Source: Burkholderia sp. Bp8992 (GTDB lineage: Bacteria; Pseudomonadota; Gammaproteobacteria; Burkholderiales; Burkholderiaceae). Taken from it: a DNA stretch of 58,198 bases. Made by a program: the position numbers and the translations under genes. The notes under the pieces are model-generated. The model searched no databases. It saw only the letters and a program-made list of their open reading frames with translations, and was not told where the DNA came from. Positions 1 through 7,971 of the stretch are shown here, in pieces. The stretch lies in NCBI RefSeq assembly GCF_003853705.1, contig NZ_QTQI01000038.1, forward strand, positions 1 through 58,198, written 5' to 3'. The stretch's first letter is position 1. Every line of letters begins with the position of its first letter.

Positions 1-71
1 AGACTCGAACTCGCACAGCTTTCGCCACTACCCCCTCAAGATAGCGTGTCTACCAATTTCACCACGTCGGC
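1..71 (-). tRNA. tRNA-Leu (GAG), 5' part; 3' end outside the window
   Basis: Read on the minus strand from base 71, the sequence starts GCCGACGTGGTGAAATTGG and gives a D-arm followed by an anticodon stem CTATC/GGTAG. The seven-base loop TTGAGGG puts GAG at the anticodon, hence leucine (CUC/CUU codons). The long variable arm expected of a leucine tRNA and the TTCGAGTCT T-arm start follow. The last bases of the T-arm, the acceptor 3' strand and the CCA end lie beyond the left edge, so the gene is truncated by the window and not broken. Confidence 0.9.
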
Positions 72-86
72 ACTGCAAGGGGCGCA

Positions 87-115
87 ATTCTAACGTCACA
101 TCGCGCATTTGTGAA
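87..115 (-). promoter_or_regulatory. Sigma-70-type promoter of tRNA-Leu
   Basis: On the minus strand TTCACA (110-115) and TAGAAT (87-92) are separated by 17 bp. Each matches the sigma-70 consensus hexamers in five of six positions. Transcription would start near base 80, about 9 nt before the mature tRNA 5' end, a normal distance for a tRNA transcript. Confidence 0.6.
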
Positions 116-212
116 GGGGCCGTGACAAGGTTGTGGTTTTGCTTGAAGGCGATCCCGGTAGAATTCGTCGGATCGGTCTGACGATCATCGCAACCGCAAC
201 CCGTTTTCTCCC

Positions 213-1526
213 GTGACCCACACCCTCGAACAACTGCAGGCCGGACAACTGTCGGGCGCACGGCAACTCAAGCTCGCATGCGGGTTGACCGAATTTCCGC
301 GCGAGATCTTCGAACTTGCCGACACGCTCGAAGTGCTCGACCTGACCGGCAATGCGCTGTCCGCGCTGCCGGACGACCTGCCGCGGCTGCATCGCCTGCG
401 CATCCTGTTTGCGTCCGGCAACCGCTTCACCGCGTTTCCCGACGTGCTTGGCGCGTGCGGGCAACTCGACATGATCGGCTTCAAGGCGAACCGGATCCGC
501 ACGGTGCCGCGCGGTGCATTGCCGCGTGCGCTGCGCTGGCTGATCCTCACCGACAATGCGATCGAGGCGCTGCCTGCCGACATCGGCGACTGTTCGCGGC
601 TGCAGAAGCTCATGCTCGCGGGCAATCGGCTGCGCGCGCTGCCGGCCGAGATGGCCGCCTGTCGTGCGCTCGAACTGGTGCGCCTGTCGGCGAACCGGCT
701 GGACGCGTTGCCCGACTGGCTGCTGCGCCTGCCGCGCCTCGCGTGGCTCGCCGCTGCCGGCAATCCGTTCGGCGCGGCGCCGGAGGCCGCGGCGTCTGCG
801 GGGCCGGACGTCGCGGAGATCGACTGGGCGTCGCTTTCATGTGAACGGAAGCTGGGCGAGGGCGCATCGGGCGTCATTTACCGCGCGCAGTGGCGCGCGC
901 AAGGGCACGCTTCACGAGCCGTCGCGGTCAAGCTGTTCAAAGGCGCGGTGACGAGCGACGGCCTGCCCGATTGCGAAATGGCCGCGTGCCTGCATGCCGG
1001 TCGCCACCCGGACCTGATCCCGGTGATCGGCAAGGTGCGCGGGCATCCGGACGGCACGCACGGTCTCGTGATGGAACTGGTCGATCCGGCGCTCAGGAAT
1101 CTCGCCGGGCCGCCGAGCTTCGCGTCCTGCACGCGCGACGTATATGCGGCCGACGAGAGATTCGCGCCGGCGGAAGCGGTGCGGATCGCGCACGGCATCG
1201 CGTCGGTCGCGGGCCACCTGCATGCGCGCGGCATCATGCATGGCGACCTGTATGCACACAACATCCTGCACGACGGGGCAGGCGGCGCGTTGCTCGGGGA
1301 TTTCGGTGCGGCGTCGCTCTACGACGTGAACGACCGCACGCGCGGCGGCAGGTTCGAACGGATCGAGGTGCGCGCGTTCGGCCATCTGCTCGGCGAGTTG
1401 CTCGAGCGATGCGAGCCGCGCACGGATGCGCTCGATGCGCTCGCGGCGGCCTGCCTGAATGAGGATGTCGACGCGCGTCCGTCGTTCGGCGAGATCGCGA
1501 CGGCGCTCGCCGCGCACACGCGCTGA
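213..1526 (+). CDS. Leucine-rich-repeat protein fused to a eukaryotic-like protein kinase
   Basis: The 437-residue protein starts at a GTG. Residues about 35-195 form six to seven leucine-rich repeats of about 23 residues (LxxLxLxxNxLxxLP pattern). Residues about 208-435 are a protein-kinase domain: glycine loop GEGASGV (215-221), ATP-binding Lys240 in AVAVKLF, catalytic loop HGDLYAHN (343-350) and DFG (363-365). The usual HRD arginine is glycine, so this is a non-RD kinase, and the activation segment is short. There is no signal peptide or membrane span, so it is probably cytosolic. The LRR part presumably recognises a protein partner, but the substrate is unknown. It faces the tRNA gene, with no obvious operon partner. 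Confidence 0.85.
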   Translation: MTHTLEQLQAGQLSGARQLKLACGLTEFPREIFELADTLEVLDLTGNALSALPDDLPRLHRLRILFASGNRFTAFPDVLGACGQLDMIGFKANRIRTVPRGALPRALRWLILTDNAIEALPADIGDCSRLQKLMLAGNRLRALPAEMAACRALELVRLSANRLDALPDWLLRLPRLAWLAAAGNPFGAAPEAAASAGPDVAEIDWASLSCERKLGEGASGVIYRAQWRAQGHASRAVAVKLFKGAVTSDGLPDCEMAACLHAGRHPDLIPVIGKVRGHPDGTHGLVMELVDPALRNLAGPPSFASCTRDVYAADERFAPAEAVRIAHGIASVAGHLHARGIMHGDLYAHNILHDGAGGALLGDFGAASLYDVNDRTRGGRFERIEVRAFGHLLGELLERCEPRTDALDALAAACLNEDVDARPSFGEIATALAAHTR

Positions 1527-1539
1527 CGCGAGCGCCCGC

Positions 1540-2169
1540 TTACGCCTGCCGCGCGGTCAGCAGCTTGATCCCGAGCCCGACGAACAGCAGCCCGCTGGCA
1601 CGTTTGAGCGCACCTACCGCGCCGCTCATGCCGAAACCGCGATGGAACCGGCGCACGCCGGCCGAATAGACGCTGTGAACGACCACGACGGTGCAGGCGA
1701 TCGTCGCGTACATCACGACGAACTGCAGCGCGAGCGGGCGGTCGTGCACGATGAACTGCGGCATGAACGCCGACAGGAAGATCATCGTCTTCGGATTGCT
1801 GCCCGACACGAACAGCGCTTCGCGGAACAGCTTCCTGCGGTCGGGCACGGCGATTTCCGCGGCGCTGCCCGACGCGGCAGCCTTGCGGTCGCCGCGCAGT
1901 TGCCGGACACCCAGAACGATCAGGTACGCGGCGCCGACGATCTTCATCGCGACGAACAGCGGCGGCATCGCGGCCAGCACCGCGCCGACGCCGAGCGCGA
2001 CGAGCAGCACGACCACGCCCTGTGCGACGAGGTTGCCCGCGATCGTCGCGGCGGTGCCGTGCGACCCGTAGCGCACCGTGTTGCGGATCACGAGCAGCAC
2101 GTTCGGCCCCGGCGACAGCGTCGTGGCGAGATAGGCTGCGGCAAACAGCATCCAGGTCTGAATGGACAT
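1540..2169 (-). CDS. LysE/RhtB family amino-acid exporter
   Basis: This 209-aa inner-membrane protein has about six hydrophobic spans. The N-terminal signature MSIQTWMLFAAAYLATTLSPGP carries the family's xxSPGPN motif and is followed by NVLLVIRNT. LysE/RhtB proteins export amino acids such as lysine, homoserine or threonine; the substrate cannot be read from sequence. The reading frame is open further upstream, but that extension is arginine-rich and non-conserved, so the ATG at 2169 immediately before the signature was chosen. The gene converges on the LRR-kinase with 13 bp between stop codons. Confidence 0.88.
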   Translation of the reverse strand: MSIQTWMLFAAAYLATTLSPGPNVLLVIRNTVRYGSHGTAATIAGNLVAQGVVVLLVALGVGAVLAAMPPLFVAMKIVGAAYLIVLGVRQLRGDRKAAASGSAAEIAVPDRRKLFREALFVSGSNPKTMIFLSAFMPQFIVHDRPLALQFVVMYATIACTVVVVHSVYSAGVRRFHRGFGMSGAVGALKRASGLLFVGLGIKLLTARQA

Positions 2170-2267
2170 GCGGCGCTCCGAGTGGCGGTTCCGGCGGTCA
2201 GGATGCACCGATGATGCCACGTCAATAATGGCGCGGACCGCCGCCGGAACCGCGCGGGCGCGGCGCG

Positions 2268-2441
2268 TCAGCGCGCGTCGCGCATGCAGTACGCGGGGAT
2301 CGACGGCGGCGTGTCGATCGCGGTGGGCCGCGTCATCCACGCGATCCATGCGGCCCACAACCCGCAGACGATCAGCACGGCGAGATTCAGCGGCGTCCGG
2401 TAGCGGACGATCAGGTCGGCCAGCGGCAGGCGGTCTTTCAT
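2268..2441 (-). CDS. Small single-span membrane protein of the copper cluster (57 aa)
   Basis: A 57-codon frame starts at an ATG preceded by an AAGGAG ribosome-binding site seven bases upstream and ends in TGA at 2268. It has a charged start (MKDRLPLADLIVRYRTPLN), one hydrophobic segment (LAVLIVCGLWAAWIAWM, about 19-36) and a polar tail with one Cys, predicted periplasmic. It lies 32 bp after the PCu(A)C gene on the same strand, so it is probably cotranscribed. Function is unknown. The strong RBS, codon use and position argue that it is real. A membrane anchor or assembly factor for the copper chaperone is possible but unproven. Confidence 0.65.
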   Translation of the reverse strand: MKDRLPLADLIVRYRTPLNLAVLIVCGLWAAWIAWMTRPTAIDTPPSIPAYCMRDAR

Positions 2442-2473
2442 GTGCGTCTCCTTCGTTCGCGGTAAGGGGCGCG

Positions 2474-2920
2474 TTACTGGCCGGCGTAGGTCGGCGGCTT
2501 CGCGTCGCAGGTGACCGGCACCGTCGAGCCGTCCGCGAAATGCAGCCGGAACGGTACCTTCGCGCCGGGCGCGACGGCGCGGCGCGGCTCCTCCAGCATC
2601 ACGTGATAGCCCTTCGGCTTGAAGACCACCGAGCCGTGCGCGGGGACGACGACCGAGTCGACATGAACCATCTTCGCAGTGCTGCCGTTCGTCTGCGTTT
2701 CATGCACCATCGCCATCCCGTACGCGGGGCTGTCGATGCCCGTCAGCGTGGCGGGTGTGTCGCCGTCGTTCTTCAGCGTGAAGTAGCCGGACGACGGTAC
2801 CGTCGCCGGCATCGCGCGGATCCAGCACGCATCGGCCTGCACGGCCGGCGCAGCGAACGTGGCAGGGGCTTGCAGTGCGAGCAATGCAACGAGCAGGGCG
2901 GTCGGAATCGGGCGTTTCAT
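2474..2920 (-). CDS. Periplasmic copper chaperone PCu(A)C
   Basis: The 148-aa protein has a Sec signal peptide (about 1-23, cleavage near TFA-AP). The copper site matches the PCu(A)C pattern H-x10-M-x21-H-x-M exactly: His73, Met84, His106, Met108. The family binds Cu(I) in the periplasm and delivers it to the CuA site of cytochrome oxidase or to Sco/Cox proteins. The gene sits 42 bp after copC and 32 bp before the 57-aa membrane protein on the same strand, so it is the third gene of a four-gene cluster. No second-domain histidine/methionine tail is present. Confidence 0.9.
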   Translation of the reverse strand: MKRPIPTALLVALLALQAPATFAAPAVQADACWIRAMPATVPSSGYFTLKNDGDTPATLTGIDSPAYGMAMVHETQTNGSTAKMVHVDSVVVPAHGSVVFKPKGYHVMLEEPRRAVAPGAKVPFRLHFADGSTVPVTCDAKPPTYAGQ

Positions 2921-2962
2921 CGTTTGTTCTCCTTATGGTGGGACGCAGGGGGCGCGCGTGCG

Positions 2963-3328
2963 TTACTTCAGCGTGAACGTGTAGCGGCCTTGCGTGCGAT
3001 GGCCGTCGGTTGCGACGGCGACCCACGCGACCGTGTACGTGCCGGCCGCCAGGCTGGCCAGCGCGACCTGCATCCGCTTCCGGTTGCCGGCGTCGACGGC
3101 CGATTTCCCGTCGGCGACCGATTGCCCGCGGCTGTCGGTGACGGCGATCGAGCTGAAGGCCGGTTCGAGCGCTTCGCTGAAATTGATCGTGACTGCGTGC
3201 GGTGCGGCCGACAGCGTGGCGTCGGCGGCCGGGTCCTGCGTTTTCGGCGTGGCATGCGCGTGCGCAGCCTGGATGACGATGAAGCCGAGCGCGGCGAGTG
3301 TGCCGCGAAAGAAAGTGGCGGTGTTCAT
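2963..3328 (-). CDS. copC: CopC-domain periplasmic copper-binding protein
   Basis: The 121-aa protein has a signal peptide ending AHA-HATP, which would leave a mature N-terminal histidine, a copper ligand in CopC. The body is the CopC immunoglobulin-like beta fold: NFSEALEPAFSSI, then a C-terminal VATDGHRTQGRYTFTLK with the conserved Asp-Gly-His copper site. CopC normally works with the membrane protein CopD. No copD is adjacent; a PCu(A)C chaperone and a 57-aa membrane protein follow instead. Upstream is the DUF2946 gene, about 96 bp away on the same strand. Confidence 0.88.
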   Translation of the reverse strand: MNTATFFRGTLAALGFIVIQAAHAHATPKTQDPAADATLSAAPHAVTINFSEALEPAFSSIAVTDSRGQSVADGKSAVDAGNRKRMQVALASLAAGTYTVAWVAVATDGHRTQGRYTFTLK

Positions 3329-3424
3329 GACGGTGATCGTCCTTCGAAACGTGACATGTCACGCACGCGGGCGGCGTGCGCGGGCCGCGCGATGCGCTAC
3401 GGCATCACGCGTGGCGGCAACGGA

Positions 3425-3802
3425 TCAGGACGTGAACGGCGGGGCGCGCGGCTGCGCGGCCGTGAGCGGCAGCGCGCGGCGCAGGCTTTCGAAGCGGGTG
3501 GCCGCGCGGTGCTGGATCACCCGCACGTTGGCCGCGAACGTCAGTTCGGGCGCGGGCAGCCCGGGCGAATGGGCCAGCAGGCTGCAATAGCCGCATGCCT
3601 GGAGATGGGCTTGCAGGCGCTTCGTCGACGCATCGGCCGAGTGGTCGCCGGTGGCCGGCGCGGCCGTGCAGTAGCCGGCCAGCAGCGCGTCGACACGCCC
3701 TTGCGTCGTCAGCGCCTGCGAGATCGCCGGCGCGAGCGCCGTCATCAGGATGGCGAGCATCCCGATCAGACTGCCGATCTTCCGGAGGCGACGACTCAGC
3801 AT
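3425..3802 (-). CDS. DUF2946-family exported protein
   Basis: This 125-residue protein has an N-terminal hydrophobic segment (SLIGMLAILMTALAPAISQAL) and a central motif HLQACGYCSLLAHSP, with the Cys-x2-Cys and His arrangement typical of DUF2946 proteins. These are often found next to TonB-dependent copper receptors or CopC/PCu(A)C genes, and the pattern suggests metal binding. It is the first gene of the minus-strand copper cluster DUF2946-copC-PCu(A)C-small membrane protein. The biochemical role is unknown; periplasmic or membrane-anchored location is inferred from the N-terminus. Confidence 0.75.
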   Translation of the reverse strand: MLSRRLRKIGSLIGMLAILMTALAPAISQALTTQGRVDALLAGYCTAAPATGDHSADASTKRLQAHLQACGYCSLLAHSPGLPAPELTFAANVRVIQHRAATRFESLRRALPLTAAQPRAPPFTS

Positions 3803-3894
3803 GCGATGCGCGGCGGCGGGTGGGCGACGATGGAGCGGATTATGCCACGCACGTCGATTCGCGGGACGGCAGCGGTGTGCGACGAAGCGGCACG

Positions 3895-4389
3895 CTACGC
3901 GTGCTTCGCCAGGTACTTCGTGATCAGCATCATCTGCGCGGTCCAGCCGTGGTCGTTCATCTCGCGCGCCTTCGCACGGCGCGCTTCGATCAACTGGTCG
4001 AAGCCCGTTTCGGTGACCGTGAGCAGCGTGCCGCCGGCCTGGGCGGCGAGCGTGAACGTGACGAGCGTCATCGGCTCCGACGCGTAATCGAAATTCGGGT
4101 CGATCGCGAATGGGTGCCAGCGAAACGAGAACAGTTGCTTCGGTTCAACGCGATCGACGACGATTTCGAACACAGTGCCCGCATAGGGCTCTTGCGCCTT
4201 GGCGACGTCGTCGTCGACGCGGGTCGGCGTGATGCGGCCGAACAGCGGCTGGCCGGCCGCGAAAGGACCGTCGAACGTCACGCCGAACCACTCGCCGAAT
4301 TCGCCGGAATTGCTGACGGCTTCCCAGACGCGGTCTGGCGAAGCCGCGAGCTGGGCGTGTTTCTCGATGCGGTCGGTTTGCTGGGTCAT
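3895..4389 (-). CDS. SRPBCC / AHSA1-like domain protein
   Basis: The 164-residue protein is a single START-like (SRPBCC, Hsp90-activator AHSA1 C-terminal) domain. It begins with IEKHAQLAASPDRVWEAVSN, continues with a FGEWFGVTF segment and ends with a long amphipathic helix (GFDQLIEARRAKAREMNDHGW). Such proteins have a hydrophobic ligand pocket; no substrate is predictable. The ATG at 4389 was chosen because GGAG sits seven bases upstream, although an in-frame ATG lies four codons earlier. The gene is about 60 bp from the ferredoxin gene on the same strand, so the two may be cotranscribed. Confidence 0.8.
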   Translation of the reverse strand: MTQQTDRIEKHAQLAASPDRVWEAVSNSGEFGEWFGVTFDGPFAAGQPLFGRITPTRVDDDVAKAQEPYAGTVFEIVVDRVEPKQLFSFRWHPFAIDPNFDYASEPMTLVTFTLAAQAGGTLLTVTETGFDQLIEARRAKAREMNDHGWTAQMMLITKYLAKHA

Positions 4390-4447
4390 CACGTTCTCCA
4401 TGCAGGATCAGGCGTTGCAGGGCGGCGCGCGCGACCGCACGCCGCAT

Positions 4448-4750
4448 CTAGTCGAGCATGACCGCGTCGGGCACGTCGAGCACGAGGTCCGACGTCGCGA
4501 CGGCCACGCACGGCAGCGTATAGCCGTCGGCCTTTTCCTCGCGGCTCAGTCCCGGCCATTCGATCGTGTAGCGTACGCTGCCGCTGACGATCCGGCAAAG
4601 GCAGCTTCGGCATGTGCCGTTGCGGCACGAGCGCGGCAGCGAGACGCGCGCGAACGCGGCGGCTTCGAGCAGCGTCAGCGAATCGGGGGCGTCGAAGGTC
4701 GTGCCGAGCGGCTCGATGCGCACGAGGGGTGGGTGGTCTGGGTCGGTCAT
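4448..4750 (-). CDS. Plant-type [2Fe-2S] ferredoxin
   Basis: This 100-aa single-domain protein contains the chloroplast-type cluster motif RSCRNGTCRSCLC (Cys-x4-Cys-x2-Cys) and a distal cysteine in YTLPCVAVA, the usual four ligands of a [2Fe-2S] ferredoxin fold. It would carry electrons for an oxygenase or dehydrogenase in the cytoplasm, but no reductase or oxygenase is adjacent. Neighbours on the same strand are the SRPBCC protein downstream and the sigma-54 activator upstream (78 bp). Confidence 0.85.
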   Translation of the reverse strand: MTDPDHPPLVRIEPLGTTFDAPDSLTLLEAAAFARVSLPRSCRNGTCRSCLCRIVSGSVRYTIEWPGLSREEKADGYTLPCVAVATSDLVLDVPDAVMLD

Positions 4751-4828
4751 GACGAATGCGGGCGGCGGTTCGGCGGCAACGCGCCAAGCATACCCGAAGC
4801 GGCCGGCAGCCTCCGCCGGCCGTGGGCG

Positions 4829-6742
4829 TCAGTGCCGCCGCAGGTAGCGGTACACGGTATTGCGCGCGAGGCCGAGCTCGCGCGCGGCCGCCGATACGTT
4901 ACCGCCATGCCGCGCCAGCGCGGCGTCGATCACCGCGGCCTGGTGGCTTTGCAGCGTCGTGCCTTCGCGCGTGCCGGCCAGTGCGGTCGGCATGACCGGC
5001 GCAGCTGCGGCGGGCATGGCCGGCGCGTCGTCGCAGTCGAGCCAGAAATCGTCGGGCAAATGCGCGAGCGCGATTTCGGCTTCGTCTTCGGCGAGCATGC
5101 CGGCCGTGCGCAGCACGTTCGTCATCTGCCGCAGGTTGCCGGGCCAGCGATGGCGCGTGAACGCGTCGAGCACGTCGGCCGCGATACGGCGCGGCATCGG
5201 TTCGCTGCGTGCCAGCCGCGCCAGGATGCGCTCGACGAGCGCGGGCAGGTCGGTACGTGCGGCGAGCGCCGGCAGCGTGACCGCGAGCCCGTTGATCCGG
5301 TAGAACAAATCTTCGCGGAACGTACCGTCCGCGATCATCGCGCGCAGGTCGCGATGGGTCGCGCAGACCACGCGCACGTCGACCGGCACCGCGCGTGCGC
5401 CGCCGAGCGGCATCACCGCGCGTTCCTGCAGCACGCGCATCAGCCGCACCTGCTGCGCGAGCGGCATGTCGCCGATTTCGTCGAGAAACAGCGTGCCGCC
5501 GTCGGCCTGCGCGATCTTGCCGGGGCTGCCGCGCTTGCGCGCGCCCGTGAACGCGCCGTCTTCATAGCCGAACAGTTCGGCCTCGATCAGCGAATCGGGC
5601 AGCGCCGCGCAGTTGACCGCGACGAACGGGCCGTCCGCGCGCGGCGACGCCTGGTGCAGCGCGCGGGCGAGCCATTCCTTGCCGGTGCCCGTCTGGCCGA
5701 GGATCAGCAGCGGCAGGTCGCGCCCGCGGATTTTCGCGACGCGCTCGAGCACGGCGGCCATGCGTGCGTCACCGGTGTCGAGCGTCGCGAACGTGATGGT
5801 GTCGGGGTCCGGCGCGCGTACGCGTGCGGCCGGCGCGGGCGGCGTGACGGCCACGGCCGTCTTCTGCGCTTCCGGGAATTCGCAGCGTGCGAGCACGCGC
5901 ACGCCGGTCGACAACGTCAGACGGAACGTGGCGCCCGGCGCGCGGGCGGCCTGCTGCGCGAGCTGGCCGAAGCGCATGCCGAACAGCGCATCGCAGGCCT
6001 GATGCTGCAGCGCGTCGAACGATGCGCCGAGCTGGAATTGCGCGCTGCGGTTCGCGGCGATCAGCCCGCCGTCGGGGCCGAACGCGACGAGCCCGGCGAA
6101 CAGCGAGTCGACGCAATCCTCGTGTGCGTGAAAGCGCAGCCGCAGCGCTTCGCCGCACTGGTTCGCGAACAGATGGTTCTCGATCAGCTGCGCGGACATC
6201 CGTACGAGCGCGAGCGTATGCGGGCTTGAGCCGCGCGGGTCGCCGCTCACGTCGAGCGTGCCGAGCGTGCGGCCGAACGGATCGACGATCGGCGCGCACG
6301 AGCAGGTGAGGATGTGGTTCGCGCGCAGGAAGTGCTCGGACCCATGCACGACGACGGCCTGGCCCGACGCGAGCGCGGTGCCGATCGCATTGGTGCCGCG
6401 CGCGCCTTCGGCCCACGACACGCCGGTGCACAGCGCGACGCGGTTGGCTTTCTCGATGAAGTCCGCGTCGCCGATGCTGTGCAGGATCACGCCGTCGGCG
6501 TCGGTCAGCAGCACGAGGCTTTGCGTATCGGCGATCTGTGCGTGGAGGTCTTCCATCACCGGGCGCGCGTGCGAGAACAGCGTGTGATTCGTGTCGAGCA
6601 GTTCGCGCAGCGCGAGGCGCGACAGCGGCGCGAAATCGGGGCGTTCGTGCGCGCGCAGGCCGACCGCGGTCGAACGCGCATGCGCCTGCGCGAGCAGGTC
6701 GGTGCGACCCGCGGCGGCGGGCAGCACGAAGGGTTGCGGCAT
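4829..6742 (-). CDS. Sigma-54-dependent activator, AcoR-like (GAF-AAA+-Fis)
   Basis: The 637-residue bacterial enhancer-binding protein has an N-terminal GAF-type sensor (about 60-210, with the [13 protein letters not shown] segment common in AcoR relatives). The AAA+ domain carries Walker A GQTGTGKE (349-356), the sigma-54-contacting GAFTGA loop (396-401) and Walker B TLFLDE. A Fis-type helix-turn-helix ends the protein (about 610-636, [20 protein letters not shown]). AcoR-type proteins sense acetoin, alcohols or related small molecules and activate dehydrogenase genes. No such target is adjacent, so the regulon lies elsewhere or is the ferredoxin/SRPBCC pair. I saw no convincing -24/-12 promoter nearby. 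Confidence 0.9.
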   Translation of the reverse strand: MPQPFVLPAAAGRTDLLAQAHARSTAVGLRAHERPDFAPLSRLALRELLDTNHTLFSHARPVMEDLHAQIADTQSLVLLTDADGVILHSIGDADFIEKANRVALCTGVSWAEGARGTNAIGTALASGQAVVVHGSEHFLRANHILTCSCAPIVDPFGRTLGTLDVSGDPRGSSPHTLALVRMSAQLIENHLFANQCGEALRLRFHAHEDCVDSLFAGLVAFGPDGGLIAANRSAQFQLGASFDALQHQACDALFGMRFGQLAQQAARAPGATFRLTLSTGVRVLARCEFPEAQKTAVAVTPPAPAARVRAPDPDTITFATLDTGDARMAAVLERVAKIRGRDLPLLILGQTGTGKEWLARALHQASPRADGPFVAVNCAALPDSLIEAELFGYEDGAFTGARKRGSPGKIAQADGGTLFLDEIGDMPLAQQVRLMRVLQERAVMPLGGARAVPVDVRVVCATHRDLRAMIADGTFREDLFYRINGLAVTLPALAARTDLPALVERILARLARSEPMPRRIAADVLDAFTRHRWPGNLRQMTNVLRTAGMLAEDEAEIALAHLPDDFWLDCDDAPAMPAAAAPVMPTALAGTREGTTLQSHQAAVIDAALARHGGNVSAAARELGLARNTVYRYLRRH

Positions 6743-7011
6743 GACTTGTCTCCTGTTCCCGGGGCAACCTGGGCCGACCGAATCGGAACCGGCGGCGGAG
6801 TGTGTCTCCGCTCGCGGTGCACCATCCGGCGCAACAGCCGACCGTCCGGGTACGCATCATCATACAAGCGCCACGTGCGATGCGCGACCGCGAACAAAAT
6901 CCCCTTGCTTTTAAGCGCCCGCCTGCAATGATGGAAATGGAGCACGCACGCGCCGTGTTCCGCACTGCAACATGCATGCGACGCGACATGCATCCGTTCG
7001 GGAGACGCATC

Positions 7012-7203
7012 ATGGTTCGGACGGAACTGAGAGTCGTGCTGGCGGCCATCGCCACGTTCATCATGCTGGGCGGCATTGCCGTGGCGATCCACGGATTGCT
7101 GTTCGATCTGACCGATGCGGTGCAATACGGGGCGGCCGCGATTGCGGTGGGCGTCACGACCGCCGCGATCGCGCTCAACATCTGGCCCACCGATCCGCAC
7201 TGA
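7012..7203 (+). CDS. Small membrane protein with two hydrophobic spans (63 aa)
   Basis: The 63-residue frame starts MVRTELRVVLAAIATFIML, preceded by GGGAGA eight bases upstream. Two hydrophobic segments (about 8-30 and 38-57) separated by FDLTDAVQY predict a helical-hairpin inner-membrane protein ending IWPTDPH. Longer in-frame starts exist upstream, but they lack a ribosome site and add a polar, non-coding-looking stretch. It is divergent from the sigma-54 activator. Function is unknown and no conserved motif was recognised. Confidence 0.65.
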   Translation: MVRTELRVVLAAIATFIMLGGIAVAIHGLLFDLTDAVQYGAAAIAVGVTTAAIALNIWPTDPH

Positions 7204-7443
7204 CGCCCGTTTCCGAAACGGTGCCTGATGCCGCGCTGATCTGACGAATGGCGCGTCGGAACGACGCATGCGGGAAAATTTGTCTCCTGCGCGAAACCGT
7301 CTAAAGTGGAAATCAACCGGCATGCATCGACCGCGCCACACTCCGCGGTCGGGGCCTCCGCCGGCGAGCCCGCGTACATTTCGTCCGGCCGGTAGCGGAC
7401 GACGGACGCGGTCATTCGTTTTCTACCGGTCGAGGCAGCTCCC

Positions 7444-7731
7444 ATGCAGATCCATTTCACGAATGAGAAGCCCGAGTATTCGGGGCGTGACCTGATGCTT
7501 GCATTCACGGCACTGGTCAATGGCGAGCGCGTCCAATGTCAGATCACCGCCGAGGCGCTGGAAGACCACTTCGGCGCGGCATCGCCGCGCTTCGAGGACA
7601 TGGTCGGCGCATTCGACCAGCACCGCGACCGTATCGAGGCGGCTGCGCGACGCCTGCTGTCGGAGACGCGCGCGCAGTGCGTGACGCTGCGCAGCGGTTA
7701 CGTGCGCTTCTACGAAGCCAACTGGCGCTGA
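7444..7731 (+). CDS. DUF1488-family protein
   Basis: The 95-residue soluble protein matches the DUF1488 pattern: it begins MQIHFTNEKPEYSGRDLMLAF, has an internal VNGERVQCQITAEALEDHF and an acidic/aromatic C-terminus. DUF1488 proteins are short, cytoplasmic and uncharacterised, and common in Burkholderia and Pseudomonas. No operon partner is visible. It is followed by an approximately 240-bp gap that contains the terminator of the converging permease gene. Confidence 0.8.
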   Translation: MQIHFTNEKPEYSGRDLMLAFTALVNGERVQCQITAEALEDHFGAASPRFEDMVGAFDQHRDRIEAAARRLLSETRAQCVTLRSGYVRFYEANWR

Positions 7732-7916
7732 CGACACGACGCTCGTCTTGCGGCGCGCGCGACCGAGCGCGGCGCACGCGAAGACGTTGCCTTCACGCAA
7801 TGCCGTTCGGCGGGGCCGGGCGGCATTTTCGTATGCGGGCAGCACCGGTTGACCTGGCGCACGCACGGCCCGGTACGGCGATTCTCAGGATCGCAGAAGA
7901 AATCGCGAGGAAAAAG

Positions 7917-7943
7917 AAACGCCACCCGAGGGTGGCGTTTTTT
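7917..7943. terminator. Bidirectional intrinsic terminator
   Basis: A perfect 11-bp stem (AAACGCCACCC, loop GA, GGGTGGCGTTT) is followed by a T run on the plus strand, and by TTTCTTTTT on the minus strand. It lies between the convergent DUF1488 and NCS2 permease genes and can end transcription from both sides. Confidence 0.9.
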
Positions 7944-7971
7944 CATCATGCATCGCGCCGAAGCGCCACCG

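Noticed and set aside
2162-4087. 641-codon plus-strand frame across the copper cluster
   Set aside because: It lies antisense to four genes with clear motifs (PCu(A)C, CopC, DUF2946) and is an Arg-rich composition artefact.
4801-4821. Hairpin GGCCGGC-N7-GCCGGCC near the 3' end of the sigma-54 activator gene
   Set aside because: It lies just past the gene end but has no T run on either strand and is ordinary for this base composition.
6743-7011. Sigma-54 promoter for a gene divergent from the AcoR-like activator
   Set aside because: A TTGCT near 6903 lacks the GG element at the required distance upstream.
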